Source: DATAEK01 sp036258055
GTDB lineage: Bacteria; Acidobacteriota; Vicinamibacteria; Vicinamibacterales; 2-12-FULL-66-21
Assembly (NCBI GenBank): GCA_036258055.1
Contig: DATAEK010000108.1
Location: 1-34,142 of the forward strand
DNA length: 34,142 nucleotides
Direction: 5' to 3'
Shown here in pieces: positions 6,596 to 14,083 of the stretch. A model generated the notes under the pieces. That model was not told where the DNA came from, searched no databases, and saw only the letters and a list, made by a program, of their open reading frames with translations. Within the stretch, counting starts at the first letter, position 1. Each line of letters starts with the position of its first letter. The position numbers and the translations under genes were made by a program.

Positions 6596-8089
6596 GTGGT
6601 GCGATTTCGAGCGTGTCACGACGGATTACTCAACTCTGCGCGACTCGTCACGCCGGTGAGCGTCAATCGTGTCTCGCAAGCCGACGTTGGAGGAGGTGGT
6701 CATCTCTCAGCGGTACTGGCACTGCTCTCATTCGCGATGATGATCGTCTCTCTCGATCAATACATCGTGGTTGTCGCGCTACCTGATATCGGCCGTGACC
6801 TCGGATACTCACCGCAGACCTTGCAGTCGGTCGTCAGTGCGTACGCGATTGCATCAAGCGGCTTCCTGCTGCTCGGTGGCCGGGCGTCCGATCTGCTTGG
6901 CCGCCGCCGGGTTCTGTTGATCGGCCTCTCTCTCTATCTCATCGCGTCGCTCGCCGGCGGCCTGGCAAGCAGTGTCGCCGAGCAGCTGATCGCGCGCGCG
7001 GTTCAAGGGCTGGGCGGAGCATTGGTCTTTCCAAGTACGCTGGCCTTGATCAACGTCATGTTCGGTGAAGGCGCCGAGCGTAATCGAGCACTTGGCGTGT
7101 GGGCGGGCGCCGGCGCGGCCGGCCTGGTGATCGGCGTGTTGTTGGGCGGGGCGCTCACGAGTGCGTTCGGGTGGCGAGCGGTGTTTCTCGTGAACGTGCC
7201 CTTGGCGGGCTTGGCCTTGATAGCGGCACTGATGCTGATTGAACGCGATGTGCCAATCGACCACAAGCGAGCGTTCGATCTACCCGGAGCGGTGACGGTG
7301 ACGAGCTCCGTGACCCTGGTTGTTCTTGCATTGGTTCTAGGGCCAGGCTTGGGATGGCGCTCGCCAGCCACGATCGGCATCCTCTTGACTGGTTTATCGC
7401 TGGGCGCCCTGTTCGTACTGATCGAGAAGCGCAGCCGTGACCCACTACTGCCGTTCGTGATGTTGCGAAATCCGTGGCTGACACTCGGCCTGGTTACAGC
7501 CTTCCTGTTCATGGCGACGTTTGGCGCGCTGCTCTACTTCGTTTCAATCTACTTCCAGGACGTCCTCCGGTACGACGCACTCTGGACCGGCTTGTCCTTC
7601 CTGATACCGACGCTCGTTGTCGTGCTCTCGTCAACATTGGCGGGTCGGGTGGCAACGAGATTCGGTCTACAGGCAACGATGATTGTGGCCTTGATGATGG
7701 GTGTGGTCGGTGCGGCGGTGCTTGGTATCACTGTGTCGCCCCATGCATCTTTCTTGGCGCTTGCGCCGGGGTTGATCGCGGTGAGCGTCGGCGACGGGTT
7801 CATTTTCACAGCAATGTTCATCGCAGCCGCCACCCGCGTGGCTGACGATCAGCAAGGCGTTGCATCCGGTATTGTCTCGACAGCGTCCGGCATCGGTGCG
7901 GTGGTCGGCCTCGCTGTGCTGGTGCTTGTCGCGAATGTTGGAACCGAGGGACTGACGGGTGAACCCCTGCGGATTGCCATGTCTGTAGGGATCGCGCGTG
8001 TCGCCTACGCGATCGCGTGCGGGGTGATGTTGATGTTGGTCATCGTGATGGGGTTCCGAGTGAGATCGGGCAAAGACGTCGGGATCTAG
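6596..8089 (+). CDS. MFS drug/efflux transporter, DHA2 (14-TM) type
   Basis: The protein has up to 497 residues and resembles EmrB/QacA transporters with 14 predicted membrane segments. TM1 carries the family signature SLDQYIVVVALPDIGRDLG (usually LDxTIVNVALP). The TM2-3 loop has motif A, GGRASDLLGRRRVLL. Motif B-like (RAVQGLGGALVFPS) and antiporter motif C-like (GAGAAGLVIGVLLGGAL) stretches follow. It is expected to export small molecules by proton antiport. Both possible starts are GTG: 6596, or 6656, which leaves about 16 residues before TM1 and is more usual for the family. Neither has a clear ribosome-binding site, and the hairpin at 6564-6586 is just upstream. The methyltransferase gene follows within 50 bp and may be co-transcribed. 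The substrate is unknown. Confidence 0.93.
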   Translation: MVRFRACHDGLLNSARLVTPVSVNRVSQADVGGGGHLSAVLALLSFAMMIVSLDQYIVVVALPDIGRDLGYSPQTLQSVVSAYAIASSGFLLLGGRASDLLGRRRVLLIGLSLYLIASLAGGLASSVAEQLIARAVQGLGGALVFPSTLALINVMFGEGAERNRALGVWAGAGAAGLVIGVLLGGALTSAFGWRAVFLVNVPLAGLALIAALMLIERDVPIDHKRAFDLPGAVTVTSSVTLVVLALVLGPGLGWRSPATIGILLTGLSLGALFVLIEKRSRDPLLPFVMLRNPWLTLGLVTAFLFMATFGALLYFVSIYFQDVLRYDALWTGLSFLIPTLVVVLSSTLAGRVATRFGLQATMIVALMMGVVGAAVLGITVSPHASFLALAPGLIAVSVGDGFIFTAMFIAAATRVADDQQGVASGIVSTASGIGAVVGLAVLVLVANVGTEGLTGEPLRIAMSVGIARVAYAIACGVMLMLVIVMGFRVRSGKDVGI

Positions 8090-8136
8090 TACTGGATGTG
8101 CCCAGGAAGGAATCCTGTTCAACCAGGCGTGGAACG

Positions 8137-8793
8137 ATGCGAACGATGGACGAGCGAGCCACTGAGACGACGCGCCGGTCCCTCCGGAGCAAGATCGTCG
8201 CTCAGTTCCGCCAACCGACCGGAGTCGTCGGCAGGCTCGTTGGCCTTGTCATGGCGACGCGACCATCGAATCGTGAGCGGAATCGCAGGACCGTAGAGCT
8301 GCTGCAAATCCGCGACGGCGATCGTGTCCTCGAGATCGGCTTCGGCCCAGGCCTGGCGATCGAAATGGCCGCTCGGTTGGCGCGGAATGGGAAGGTCGTT
8401 GGTGTCGACCACTCGGAGATCATGCTGCGTCAGGCGTCGCGCAGGAACCGAGCGGCGATTGCAGCCGGCCGCGTGCAGCTTCACCTCGGCTCGGCCACGT
8501 CGCTGCCCGCGTTCACCGAGCCGTTCGACAAGGTGATGGCCAGCAACGTCCTGATGTTCCTCGATGACCCGGTCGCGACGCTCAGGCAGTGGCTCGCCGT
8601 CCTGCGCCCTGGCGGATGGATCGCCATCACGCACCAGTCGCGCAAGAAGGGGGCGACCGACGCCGACTCCGCCCGGGACGCGGACCAGATTGCGGCCGAC
8701 CTCTGCGCCGCCGGGTTCACGGATGTCCGGATCGAAATGCTCCAAATGAAGCCGGTCAACGCCGCGTGCGTGCTCGGTCGCAGACCCATATGA
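8137..8793 (+). CDS. Class I SAM-dependent methyltransferase
   Basis: With the start at 8137 the product has 218 residues. It carries a Rossmann methyltransferase core: motif I VLEIGFGPG (64-72), the acidic end of beta-2 in VVGVDHSEIML, a motif III-like LHLGSATSLPAF, motif IV FDKVMASNVLMFLDDP, and LRPGGWIAITHQSR. The sequence most resembles UbiE/Methyltransf_11-type enzymes, but the substrate cannot be deduced. The start was chosen because conserved sequence begins only later, and residues from the in-frame codon at 8017 would overlap the MFS gene. An ATG at 8146 is also possible. It lies between the MFS gene and a membrane methyltransferase, all on the same strand with short gaps, suggesting a common modification/export operon. 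Confidence 0.88.
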   Translation: MRTMDERATETTRRSLRSKIVAQFRQPTGVVGRLVGLVMATRPSNRERNRRTVELLQIRDGDRVLEIGFGPGLAIEMAARLARNGKVVGVDHSEIMLRQASRRNRAAIAAGRVQLHLGSATSLPAFTEPFDKVMASNVLMFLDDPVATLRQWLAVLRPGGWIAITHQSRKKGATDADSARDADQIAADLCAAGFTDVRIEMLQMKPVNAACVLGRRPI

Positions 8794-8814
8794 GTAGGAG
8801 CGAAAGACAACCTC

Positions 8815-9381
8815 ATGCCAGGGTACTTGGCGGCATCAACGATTGTGCTTCTACTCGGGATGGTCTTGTTCCGAGTGTTCTGGCTGAGACGAACCGGAAC
8901 AGAAGCCATGCACTTCGGCAACATCGATAAGACCGATTACTTGATCCCGCCGTTCGCCCTGTTCTACTGCTACACCGTTTTTGCCGCCGCATTCAATCTT
9001 CCCATCGTCAGTAAGCAGACTGTCCTCCAGTCTCAAGGGGTGGCCTGGATCGGCGTCGGCCTGTGTTTCGCCGGCCTCATGCTCCTCCTGCAAAGCCTCG
9101 TTTCTTTTGGCCAGAGTTTTCGTGTTGGCATCGATCTGGATCATGCTGACACGCTGGTCACCACCGGCATATTTGCCTTCAGCCGCAATCCGATCTACGT
9201 CGCTTTTGCGTGTGTTCTGATCGGACAATTCCTGGTATTCCCGAATTGGATTCTCTTGGTTTACCTCGGCGCCGGCATGTGGCTGTTGCACCGCCAGGTG
9301 TTGCGGGAAGAGGCCTTCCTGAAGAAACACTATGGCCAGGAATACGTGGAGTACTGCAATCGAGTCAGACGGTATCTTTGA
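8815..9381 (+). CDS. ICMT/PEMT-like membrane methyltransferase
   Basis: The 188-residue protein has about four to five membrane segments and the C-terminal signature of the isoprenylcysteine carboxyl methyltransferase superfamily: HADTLVTTGIFAFSRNPIYVAF, then REEAFLKKHYGQEYVEYCNRVRRYL. In this family the (R)NPxY motif and the final E-E/RxxRY segment form the SAM-binding site at the membrane surface. The bacterial members are mostly of unknown substrate (lipids or small hydrophobic molecules). It follows the soluble methyltransferase by 21 bp. It is immediately followed by a remnant of an AraC-type regulator, so its downstream neighbourhood has been rearranged. Confidence 0.87.
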   Translation: MPGYLAASTIVLLLGMVLFRVFWLRRTGTEAMHFGNIDKTDYLIPPFALFYCYTVFAAAFNLPIVSKQTVLQSQGVAWIGVGLCFAGLMLLLQSLVSFGQSFRVGIDLDHADTLVTTGIFAFSRNPIYVAFACVLIGQFLVFPNWILLVYLGAGMWLLHRQVLREEAFLKKHYGQEYVEYCNRVRRYL

Positions 9382-9395
9382 GTAGGGCCACGACC

Positions 9396-9513
9396 GAGGA
9401 AGTCATCTGCGGTATGCCCTGCACCGATCAGGTGTCGTTTCACACACCGGTTCAAGCGCCTACTGGGGATGACCCCGGGGCAAGTCGCATGTGCGGCGCC
9501 GGTGGCAAATTAG
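9396..9513 (+). pseudogene. 3' remnant of an AraC-family regulator, frameshifted
   Basis: Only the end of the second helix-turn-helix survives. In one frame EEVICGMPCTDQVSF resembles the CGFxDQSxF recognition segment of AraC proteins. The following frame continues with the textbook C-terminus RFTHRFKRLLGMTPGQVA and stops at TAG (9511-9513). The two pieces join only if the frame shifts near 9436. The upstream half of the domain is absent, because the ICMT-like gene ends at 9381. This is a decayed remnant that cannot make a functional regulator. Its last bases lie inside the dispersed repeat at 9505-9559. Confidence 0.7.
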
Positions 9514-9559
9514 CCAGTTCGTTCAAGACGCAAGCGAGCGTTGCTCGTTACGATGAAGT
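9505..9559 (+). repeat. Dispersed repeat, copy 1 (second copy inverted at 32977-33031)
   Basis: Positions 9505-9530 match the reverse strand of 33006-33031 at 25 of 26 bases. Similarity continues at a lower level for about another 30 bases. In one frame both copies read KLASSFKT followed by a related ARYD segment. No gene on either side explains it. Confidence 0.65.
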
Positions 9560-9706
9560 CATTGTAAGCGCCGCCGGCGACCTCATCGCGCGCAGCGCGC
9601 GTTGAGGGGGTGGCGCAGACGAGGTCATCAACTATCGGACGACGCCCGATTGGCACGTTTGTGCTACGAATGTTTCGCGGCCGGGCGACGTGGCGGAGCG
9701 ACTATC

Positions 9707-10246
9707 ATGAGAAAGCTTGTTGAAGCGACGTTCGTCTCGTTGGACGGTGTCATCGAGTCGCCCGAGCGATGGGCCCTCCCGCTGTGGGGCCAGGCGGACA
9801 AAGACACTGCCCTCCACCATTTGAACGAGTTCGACGCGTTTCTGCTGGGCCGGGCCACGTACGAAAAATTCGCGGCCGCTTGGTCGCAGATCAAAGGCGA
9901 TCCGTACTTCGACCGGATCAACAGCCTGCCAAAGTTCGTGCCGTCTACCACCCTGAAGGCCGCCACCTGGAACGCCACGTTGATCCACGGTGACGTGGCC
10001 GCGGAAGTCGCGAGGCTCAAACAAACACCAGGCAAGGGGATCATCAAGTACGGGACGGGCGTCCTCGATCAGGCATTGATCGATCACCACCTCATCGACG
10101 AGTTCCGATTCTCGATCTTTCCGATCGTAGTCGGTACGGGGAAGCGGCTGTTTGAGGGCGTCGATACGTCCAGGGTCAGGCTCCGTCTTACACATGCGCA
10201 GACGAGTCAGAACGGGATCGTAGTTGTTTCCTACGCAGTGAGTTAG
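9707..10246 (+). CDS. Dihydrofolate-reductase-like (RibD C-terminal fold) protein
   Basis: The 179-residue product starts MRKLVEATFVSLDGVIESP, the usual opening of the DHFR/RibD_C superfamily's small stand-alone reductases. Other family stretches are FDAFLLGRATYEKFAAAW, KFVPSTTLKAATWNATLI, GIIKYGTGVLDQALIDHHLIDEFRFSIFPIVVGTGKRLFE, and the closing NGIVVVSYAVS. They correspond to the nucleotide-binding core of an NAD(P)H-dependent reductase. The physiological substrate of these proteins is generally unknown, and they are not the main folate enzyme. The ATG at 9707 has GGAG 9 nt upstream, and the domain begins exactly there. Confidence 0.9.
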   Translation: MRKLVEATFVSLDGVIESPERWALPLWGQADKDTALHHLNEFDAFLLGRATYEKFAAAWSQIKGDPYFDRINSLPKFVPSTTLKAATWNATLIHGDVAAEVARLKQTPGKGIIKYGTGVLDQALIDHHLIDEFRFSIFPIVVGTGKRLFEGVDTSRVRLRLTHAQTSQNGIVVVSYAVS

Positions 10247-10394
10247 TCAGAAATGCTCTTCTCCGGCTGGCTGGCGCAAAGAAGAACCTGACCGCGAGCC
10301 GTTTGAGCCCACGGCTAGCGCGAGCGAAGCGGTGGCCGAGTGTCGATCAACTATGACGAACCAATCACACGTATCCGGATCGATGGAGGGCAAC
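10247..10394 (+). other. Intergenic gap with weak hairpin
   Basis: This 148-bp gap holds a small inverted repeat, AGCCGT (10297-10302) and ACGGCT (10311-10316) around an 8-nt loop, followed by a GCGCGAGCGAAGCG stretch. It may be a weak terminator of the reductase gene. No gene is seen. Confidence 0.35.
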
Positions 10395-10844
10395 ATGTCC
10401 AATAACACTGGTCGCAAGATTTTCATCAACCTCGCCGTTCGAGACCTGACGCGCGCCAAAGACTTCTTCTCGGCGCTCGGCTTCGCCTACAACCCGAAGT
10501 TCACGGACGACAAGGCCGCCTGTATGGTCGTCAACGACGACGGCTACGTCATGCTGCTCGCCGAGCCGTTTTTTAAGACATTCACCAAGCACGAAGTGTG
10601 CGACACCTCGCGGCAAACCGAGGCACTCATTGCCTTGTCTTGCGACAATCGTAATGAGGTCGATGAGCTGATGACGAAGGCGATAAACGCCGGCGGTCGC
10701 GACGCGATGCCTGCGCAGGATCACGGCTTCATGTATGGCAGGAGCTTCTACGACCTCGACGGCCATCACTGGGAGGTGTTGTGGATGGACCCGAAGGCCG
10801 TAGAGCTGGGACCGGAGGCGTACATGGCGTCGCGGCAGAAGTAG
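10395..10844 (+). CDS. VOC-family (glyoxalase/bleomycin-resistance-like) protein
   Basis: The 149-residue protein has the vicinal-oxygen-chelate pattern: IFINLAVRDLTRAKDFFSALGF, then AACMVVNDDGYVMLLAEPFF, a second half ALIALSCDNRNEVDELMTKAINAGG, and the closing YGRSFYDLDGHHWEVLWMDP. The 'DLDGHHWE(V)LWMD' ending is typical of the YaeR/PhnB-like subgroup. Members bind a metal in a paired beta-alpha-beta-beta-beta fold and act as lyases, dioxygenases or antibiotic sequestering proteins; the substrate here is unknown. The start at 10395 follows GGAGGG with 4-nt spacing, so an upstream in-frame start (10332) is rejected. The SDR gene begins 14 bp after its stop, consistent with co-transcription. 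Confidence 0.9.
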   Translation: MSNNTGRKIFINLAVRDLTRAKDFFSALGFAYNPKFTDDKAACMVVNDDGYVMLLAEPFFKTFTKHEVCDTSRQTEALIALSCDNRNEVDELMTKAINAGGRDAMPAQDHGFMYGRSFYDLDGHHWEVLWMDPKAVELGPEAYMASRQK

Positions 10845-10858
10845 CGCGATCAACGGCC

Positions 10859-11677
10859 ATGGCTGATCCGCGTGTGGTGCTCATCACTGGTGCCTCGTCT
10901 GGCGTCGGGCAATCGACCGCCCGACTGCTTTCTCAACGCGGCTTCACGGTCTTTGGCACAAGCCGGAATCCCTCAAGCGCCGACCGTCTCTCCGGTGTCG
11001 AGATGCTGTGTCTGGATGTACGCGCCGATGACTCCGTACACGCGTGTGTCGAAGCTGTCGTGAATCGGAGCGGTCGTCTTGACGTCCTCGTCAACAACGC
11101 CGGTTACGAGCTGGCCGGTGCATTGGAAGAACTGTCATCCGAGGAAGCCACCGCTCAGTTCGAAACCAATTTCTTCGGGGTCGTTAGGATGGTCAACGCG
11201 GTGCTGCCACTCATGCGTCAGCAAAAGCGTGGGCACATCATCAACGTCAGCTCGCTCACCGGTCTGACGGCGGTTCCGTTCCTTGGCATCTATTCCGCCA
11301 GCAAGTTTGCGCTGGAAGGGTACACGGAAGCCTTACGGCAGGAAATCAAGCCTTTCAATATCCACGTGTCACTGACCGAGGCCGGCTTTCTCAGAACGCC
11401 CATGATGAACCACCGGCAAGTCGCAGCACGTCGGCTGACAGATTACGACCGGTGGCGTCAGCGCGCTCTCAATGGCATTCGTGCTTCGGAAGACAAGGGG
11501 CCTGGCCCGGACGTGGTGGCCAACACATTGCTCGAGATCATTCCCAGCAGCTCTCCGCGGCTACGCTACCTGATTGGGCAACAAGCGAAGTCCGTCTCCC
11601 GTTTGCGTCGATTTCTTCCCGCAAGACTGTTCGAACAGGGAGTGCGGCGGAGCTTCTCGCTGGACAAGACTCAATGA
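10859..11677 (+). CDS. Short-chain dehydrogenase/reductase (classical SDR)
   Basis: The 272-residue protein has the complete classical SDR set: cofactor motif TGASSGVG (10-17), CLDVRADDS, NNAG (79-82), catalytic SS at 131-132, and YSASK with Y145 and K149. The arginine in TSRNP (36) suggests preference for NADP(H). The later region, EIKPFNIHVSLTEAGFLRTPM, is typical of oxidoreductases resembling oleate/retinol-type SDRs. It probably interconverts a hydroxyl and keto group on a small molecule. The ATG at 10859 is preferred because the Rossmann motif starts at residue 6. An earlier in-frame start (10781) would lie inside the VOC gene. It is the last gene of the run that starts with the MFS transporter. 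Confidence 0.93.
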   Translation: MADPRVVLITGASSGVGQSTARLLSQRGFTVFGTSRNPSSADRLSGVEMLCLDVRADDSVHACVEAVVNRSGRLDVLVNNAGYELAGALEELSSEEATAQFETNFFGVVRMVNAVLPLMRQQKRGHIINVSSLTGLTAVPFLGIYSASKFALEGYTEALRQEIKPFNIHVSLTEAGFLRTPMMNHRQVAARRLTDYDRWRQRALNGIRASEDKGPGPDVVANTLLEIIPSSSPRLRYLIGQQAKSVSRLRRFLPARLFEQGVRRSFSLDKTQ

Positions 11678-11801
11678 GAAACCGCGCGCGCTTTGACCAA
11701 TAGTTGACCTCGAAGGCGCATGGAGCGCCGCCGAGCGGGATTTCACGGAAATTACACGCGATTCTCACGAAGCCAGAGTGGGAGTCACTGTAGCCTTGGT
11801 T

Positions 11802-12395
11802 ATGAACGTCGCTTCAGGTTACGAGCCTCCTGGTCAGGGGATTGTGTCAAGCGCCGCCGAACCCGACGAGTCTCTCCTTGCGGCCGTTGCTGCAGGAGAG
11901 GAGAAAGCCCTTGGAGAGCTGATGCGGCGGCACCGACGGGGTGTTTCGTCGGTCGTGCGACGGATCGTATCGTGCCCTGCCGATGCCGAAGAGGTCGTCC
12001 AGGATGTGTTCGTGGTTGTCTGGAAACACGCAGTGCGCTTCCGAGGCGAAGCAAAGGTGACGACATGGATCCACAGGATCGCCCGTAACACCGCCGTCTC
12101 ACGGTTGCGCCAGAATCGCGGAGCGCCGTCCACCGATGTCCTTCTTCGCGATCCAGGTTTGCGTGTCTCTCAGCGGCGCGACCCGGAGTGCGAGGCGATC
12201 GCCGCTGAACTCGGACGGCAACTGATGTCGACGCTCGCGAAGCTGTCTGCGGTGCATCGCGCGGTTCTTGTTGGGATCGTGCGCTATCCTTCCACGGCGA
12301 AATTGGCGGAAGGTCACCACATCGTGATTGGCACCGTCAAGAGCCGGCTGCACCGTGCGAGACGAGCGCTACGCGTGGCCCTTCGTGCGAGCTAG
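11802..12395 (+). CDS. ECF-type RNA polymerase sigma factor, orphan
   Basis: The product has 197 residues from the ATG at 11802 (205 if a GTG at 11778 is used). Region 2 is clear: LLAAVAAGEEKALGELMRRH, ADAEEVVQDVFVVVWKHAVRFRGEAKVTTWIHRIARNTAVSRLR. Region 4 ends with IGTVKSRLHRARRAL, the standard recognition helix. The first part of region 4 (VRYPSTAKLAEGHH) is divergent from the usual SYEEIAEILG. No anti-sigma factor or zinc-binding ZAS protein lies next to it, so its control cannot be inferred from neighbours. It converges with the MocR-type gene. Confidence 0.9.
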   Translation: MNVASGYEPPGQGIVSSAAEPDESLLAAVAAGEEKALGELMRRHRRGVSSVVRRIVSCPADAEEVVQDVFVVVWKHAVRFRGEAKVTTWIHRIARNTAVSRLRQNRGAPSTDVLLRDPGLRVSQRRDPECEAIAAELGRQLMSTLAKLSAVHRAVLVGIVRYPSTAKLAEGHHIVIGTVKSRLHRARRALRVALRAS

Positions 12396-12444
12396 CGGTT
12401 TCCCGTTCTCGCGATGCGATGAAACCTTAAGCTTCACTCCGCGG

Positions 12445-13944
12445 CTACCGCGTTCTCTTTCGCGCCCGCAATCCTTGTGTCACGGTGGCTGCTGAGGCAA
12501 GCCGGTTCACCGCCTGGCGGAGCTCGTCCTCGGTCAGTGACGCGAAGCCCAGTCGTGCGCCAGTGGCTTGAATGGGGCTGACGTTGTAGTCGCTCGGAGG
12601 ATCGAATGCGACGCGATTCGCACGCGATGCCTCTGACCACCGCATCATTGTTTGCGAGTCTTTCGTCTTCACCCAGATCGCCGTCCCGCCCGACGGGACA
12701 CGATATCTGACAAAGTCGCCAAGCTGCCGAAGGGCCGACGCGAGGATCTCCAGCCGTCGCTGATAGACGCGACGCATCTTGCGGACATGTCGCTGAATCA
12801 GGCCCTCGTCCAATAGCTCCGCGATTGCCGATTCGAGCACGGGATCGCCGTGGAGATCGATGAACGATCGGTGGGCGATGAGCCGCGCGATCAGGTTGGG
12901 CGGCGCGGCGACGAAACCGAGGCGGAGGCCCGGAGCAAGCACCTTCGACAAGGTCCCTATGTAGATGACCACGCCCTCGGCGTCGACGCTCGCCATCGGC
13001 AGGACCGGTCTCCCGCGATAATGGAACTCGTGATCGTAGTCGTCTTCAATCACGGCGACGCGTTCCCGGACCGCAAGCTGGAGAAGCATCGCCCGGCGCG
13101 GACCCGTGAGGGTCACGGTGGTCGGGTACTGATGGTGCGGCGTGACATAGACGGCGGTGATGGATTGCCGTGTGAGCAGGCGCTCGAGGGCTGCGACATC
13201 AATGCCATGCTCGTCGACCCGAACGGGGATGACTTCGGCACCGGCCCCGCGAAACGCTTCCCACGCGGGCCGGTAACCAGGATTCTCGACGGCAACCGCA
13301 TCACCAGGGCGAAGCATCGCGCGAGCGGTGAGCGCCAACGCCATCTGGCTTCCACGAGTCACGATGATCGAATTCGGCTCTACTGCCAGCCCGCGCGTCG
13401 CCGATAGCATCGTTGCCAGCGCGTGGCGAAGGCGAGAGACACCCGCCGGATCGCTGTACGACAAGAGTGATGGACCGCCCGTCCGCAGCGCCCGACGATA
13501 CGCTCGTGCGATGAGGTCCACGGACAGCAGCCGTAAATCCGGTCGTGTCCCCGACATCAGGATCGTTCCCGATGGAACAACGCGCGGCAGCTCGGGCACC
13601 GGCGCCGCAGGCAGTGCAATCGCGAATTCAGAGGCGGCGCGGGAACGGGCTCGCACGGGGAAGGACGATCGCCGCGACGACGGCTCCGGCAACCCCGCAG
13701 CCACGAACGTTCCCGACGCTTGCCTGCTGACCAGCCAGCCTTCCGCGATCAGCTCCTCGACCGCGGCGACCACAGTTTGACGGTGAACGTGCAGCGTCCG
13801 CGCGAGCGTTCTCGTGCCCGGGAGACGGTTGCCAGGGCGAAGCCGTCCCCTCTGAATCTCCTCGCTCAGCGCCTTCGCAATCTGACGCACATACGAGGTT
13901 CCACCAGTTCGATCGATCTCGAACACGAGCTCCCATCGCGCCAT
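12445..13944 (-). CDS. MocR/PdxR-type transcriptional regulator (GntR wHTH plus aminotransferase-like domain)
   Basis: The 499-residue protein has a GntR winged helix at residues 1-80 (SYVRQIAKALSEEIQRGRLRPGNRLPGTRTLARTLHVHRQTVVAAVEELIAEGWL). A flexible linker follows (about 82-125), then a fold-type-I aminotransferase domain. PLP-site signatures are visible: SDPAGVSRLRHALA, VTRGSQMAL, VTPHHQYPTT, VIEDDYDHEF (299-308), and the lysine in GTLSKVLAPGLRLGF (K334). MocR proteins sense PLP or amino compounds and often control vitamin B6, GABA or amino-acid genes. The start was chosen for AAAGGG 7 nt upstream and because the domain begins at once. It is divergent from the NIPSNAP gene, its most likely target. 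The intergenic region holds MocR-like repeats. Confidence 0.94.
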   Translation of the reverse strand: MARWELVFEIDRTGGTSYVRQIAKALSEEIQRGRLRPGNRLPGTRTLARTLHVHRQTVVAAVEELIAEGWLVSRQASGTFVAAGLPEPSSRRSSFPVRARSRAASEFAIALPAAPVPELPRVVPSGTILMSGTRPDLRLLSVDLIARAYRRALRTGGPSLLSYSDPAGVSRLRHALATMLSATRGLAVEPNSIIVTRGSQMALALTARAMLRPGDAVAVENPGYRPAWEAFRGAGAEVIPVRVDEHGIDVAALERLLTRQSITAVYVTPHHQYPTTVTLTGPRRAMLLQLAVRERVAVIEDDYDHEFHYRGRPVLPMASVDAEGVVIYIGTLSKVLAPGLRLGFVAAPPNLIARLIAHRSFIDLHGDPVLESAIAELLDEGLIQRHVRKMRRVYQRRLEILASALRQLGDFVRYRVPSGGTAIWVKTKDSQTMMRWSEASRANRVAFDPPSDYNVSPIQATGARLGFASLTEDELRQAVNRLASAATVTQGLRARKRTR

Positions 13945-14003
13945 GCACAACCCTTTCACGTTGGCGAACTGGCCCAGCAAGAATAGCCGATCCCCACGAT
14001 TTC

Positions 14004-14083
14004 CGTGGTCCAACTGGCCTAGGTCAATTTCCAGAACTGGTCGATGACGTCATGCCGTCACTGACCTACTGTCGACGTCATGC
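14004..14083. promoter_or_regulatory. Shared MocR/NIPSNAP control region with AACTGGYC repeats
   Basis: AACTGGCC (14012-14019) and AACTGGTC (14035-14042) form a direct repeat 23 bp apart, about two helical turns. A related inverted TGGTCC (14007-14012) lies beside the first copy. MocR regulators are known to bind such CTGG(T/A)CC-like direct repeats. A rightward promoter with ATGACG (14044-14049), 17 bp, and TACTGT (14067-14072) ends 7 nt before the ATG at 14080, again suggesting a leaderless mRNA. GACGTCATGC is also repeated at 14046 and 14074. Confidence 0.5.

Larger units (their letters stand above)
9382..9706 (+). other. Gene-poor gap holding AraC remnant and repeat
   Basis: The 325-bp gap between the ICMT-like gene and the reductase gene contains the AraC tail, the dispersed repeat, and a GC-rich palindromic stretch near 9588-9602 (CGCGCGC-A-GCGCGCG). 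An open frame from 9602 continues in frame into the reductase gene, but it adds only an Arg-rich unconserved extension and is not taken as coding. Confidence 0.55.

Noticed and set aside
9505..9559. Integron attC site as an explanation of the dispersed repeat
   Set aside because: GTTAGCC/GGCTAAC does not fit the GTTRRRY/RYYYAAC core sites, and no paired core sites or integrase are present.
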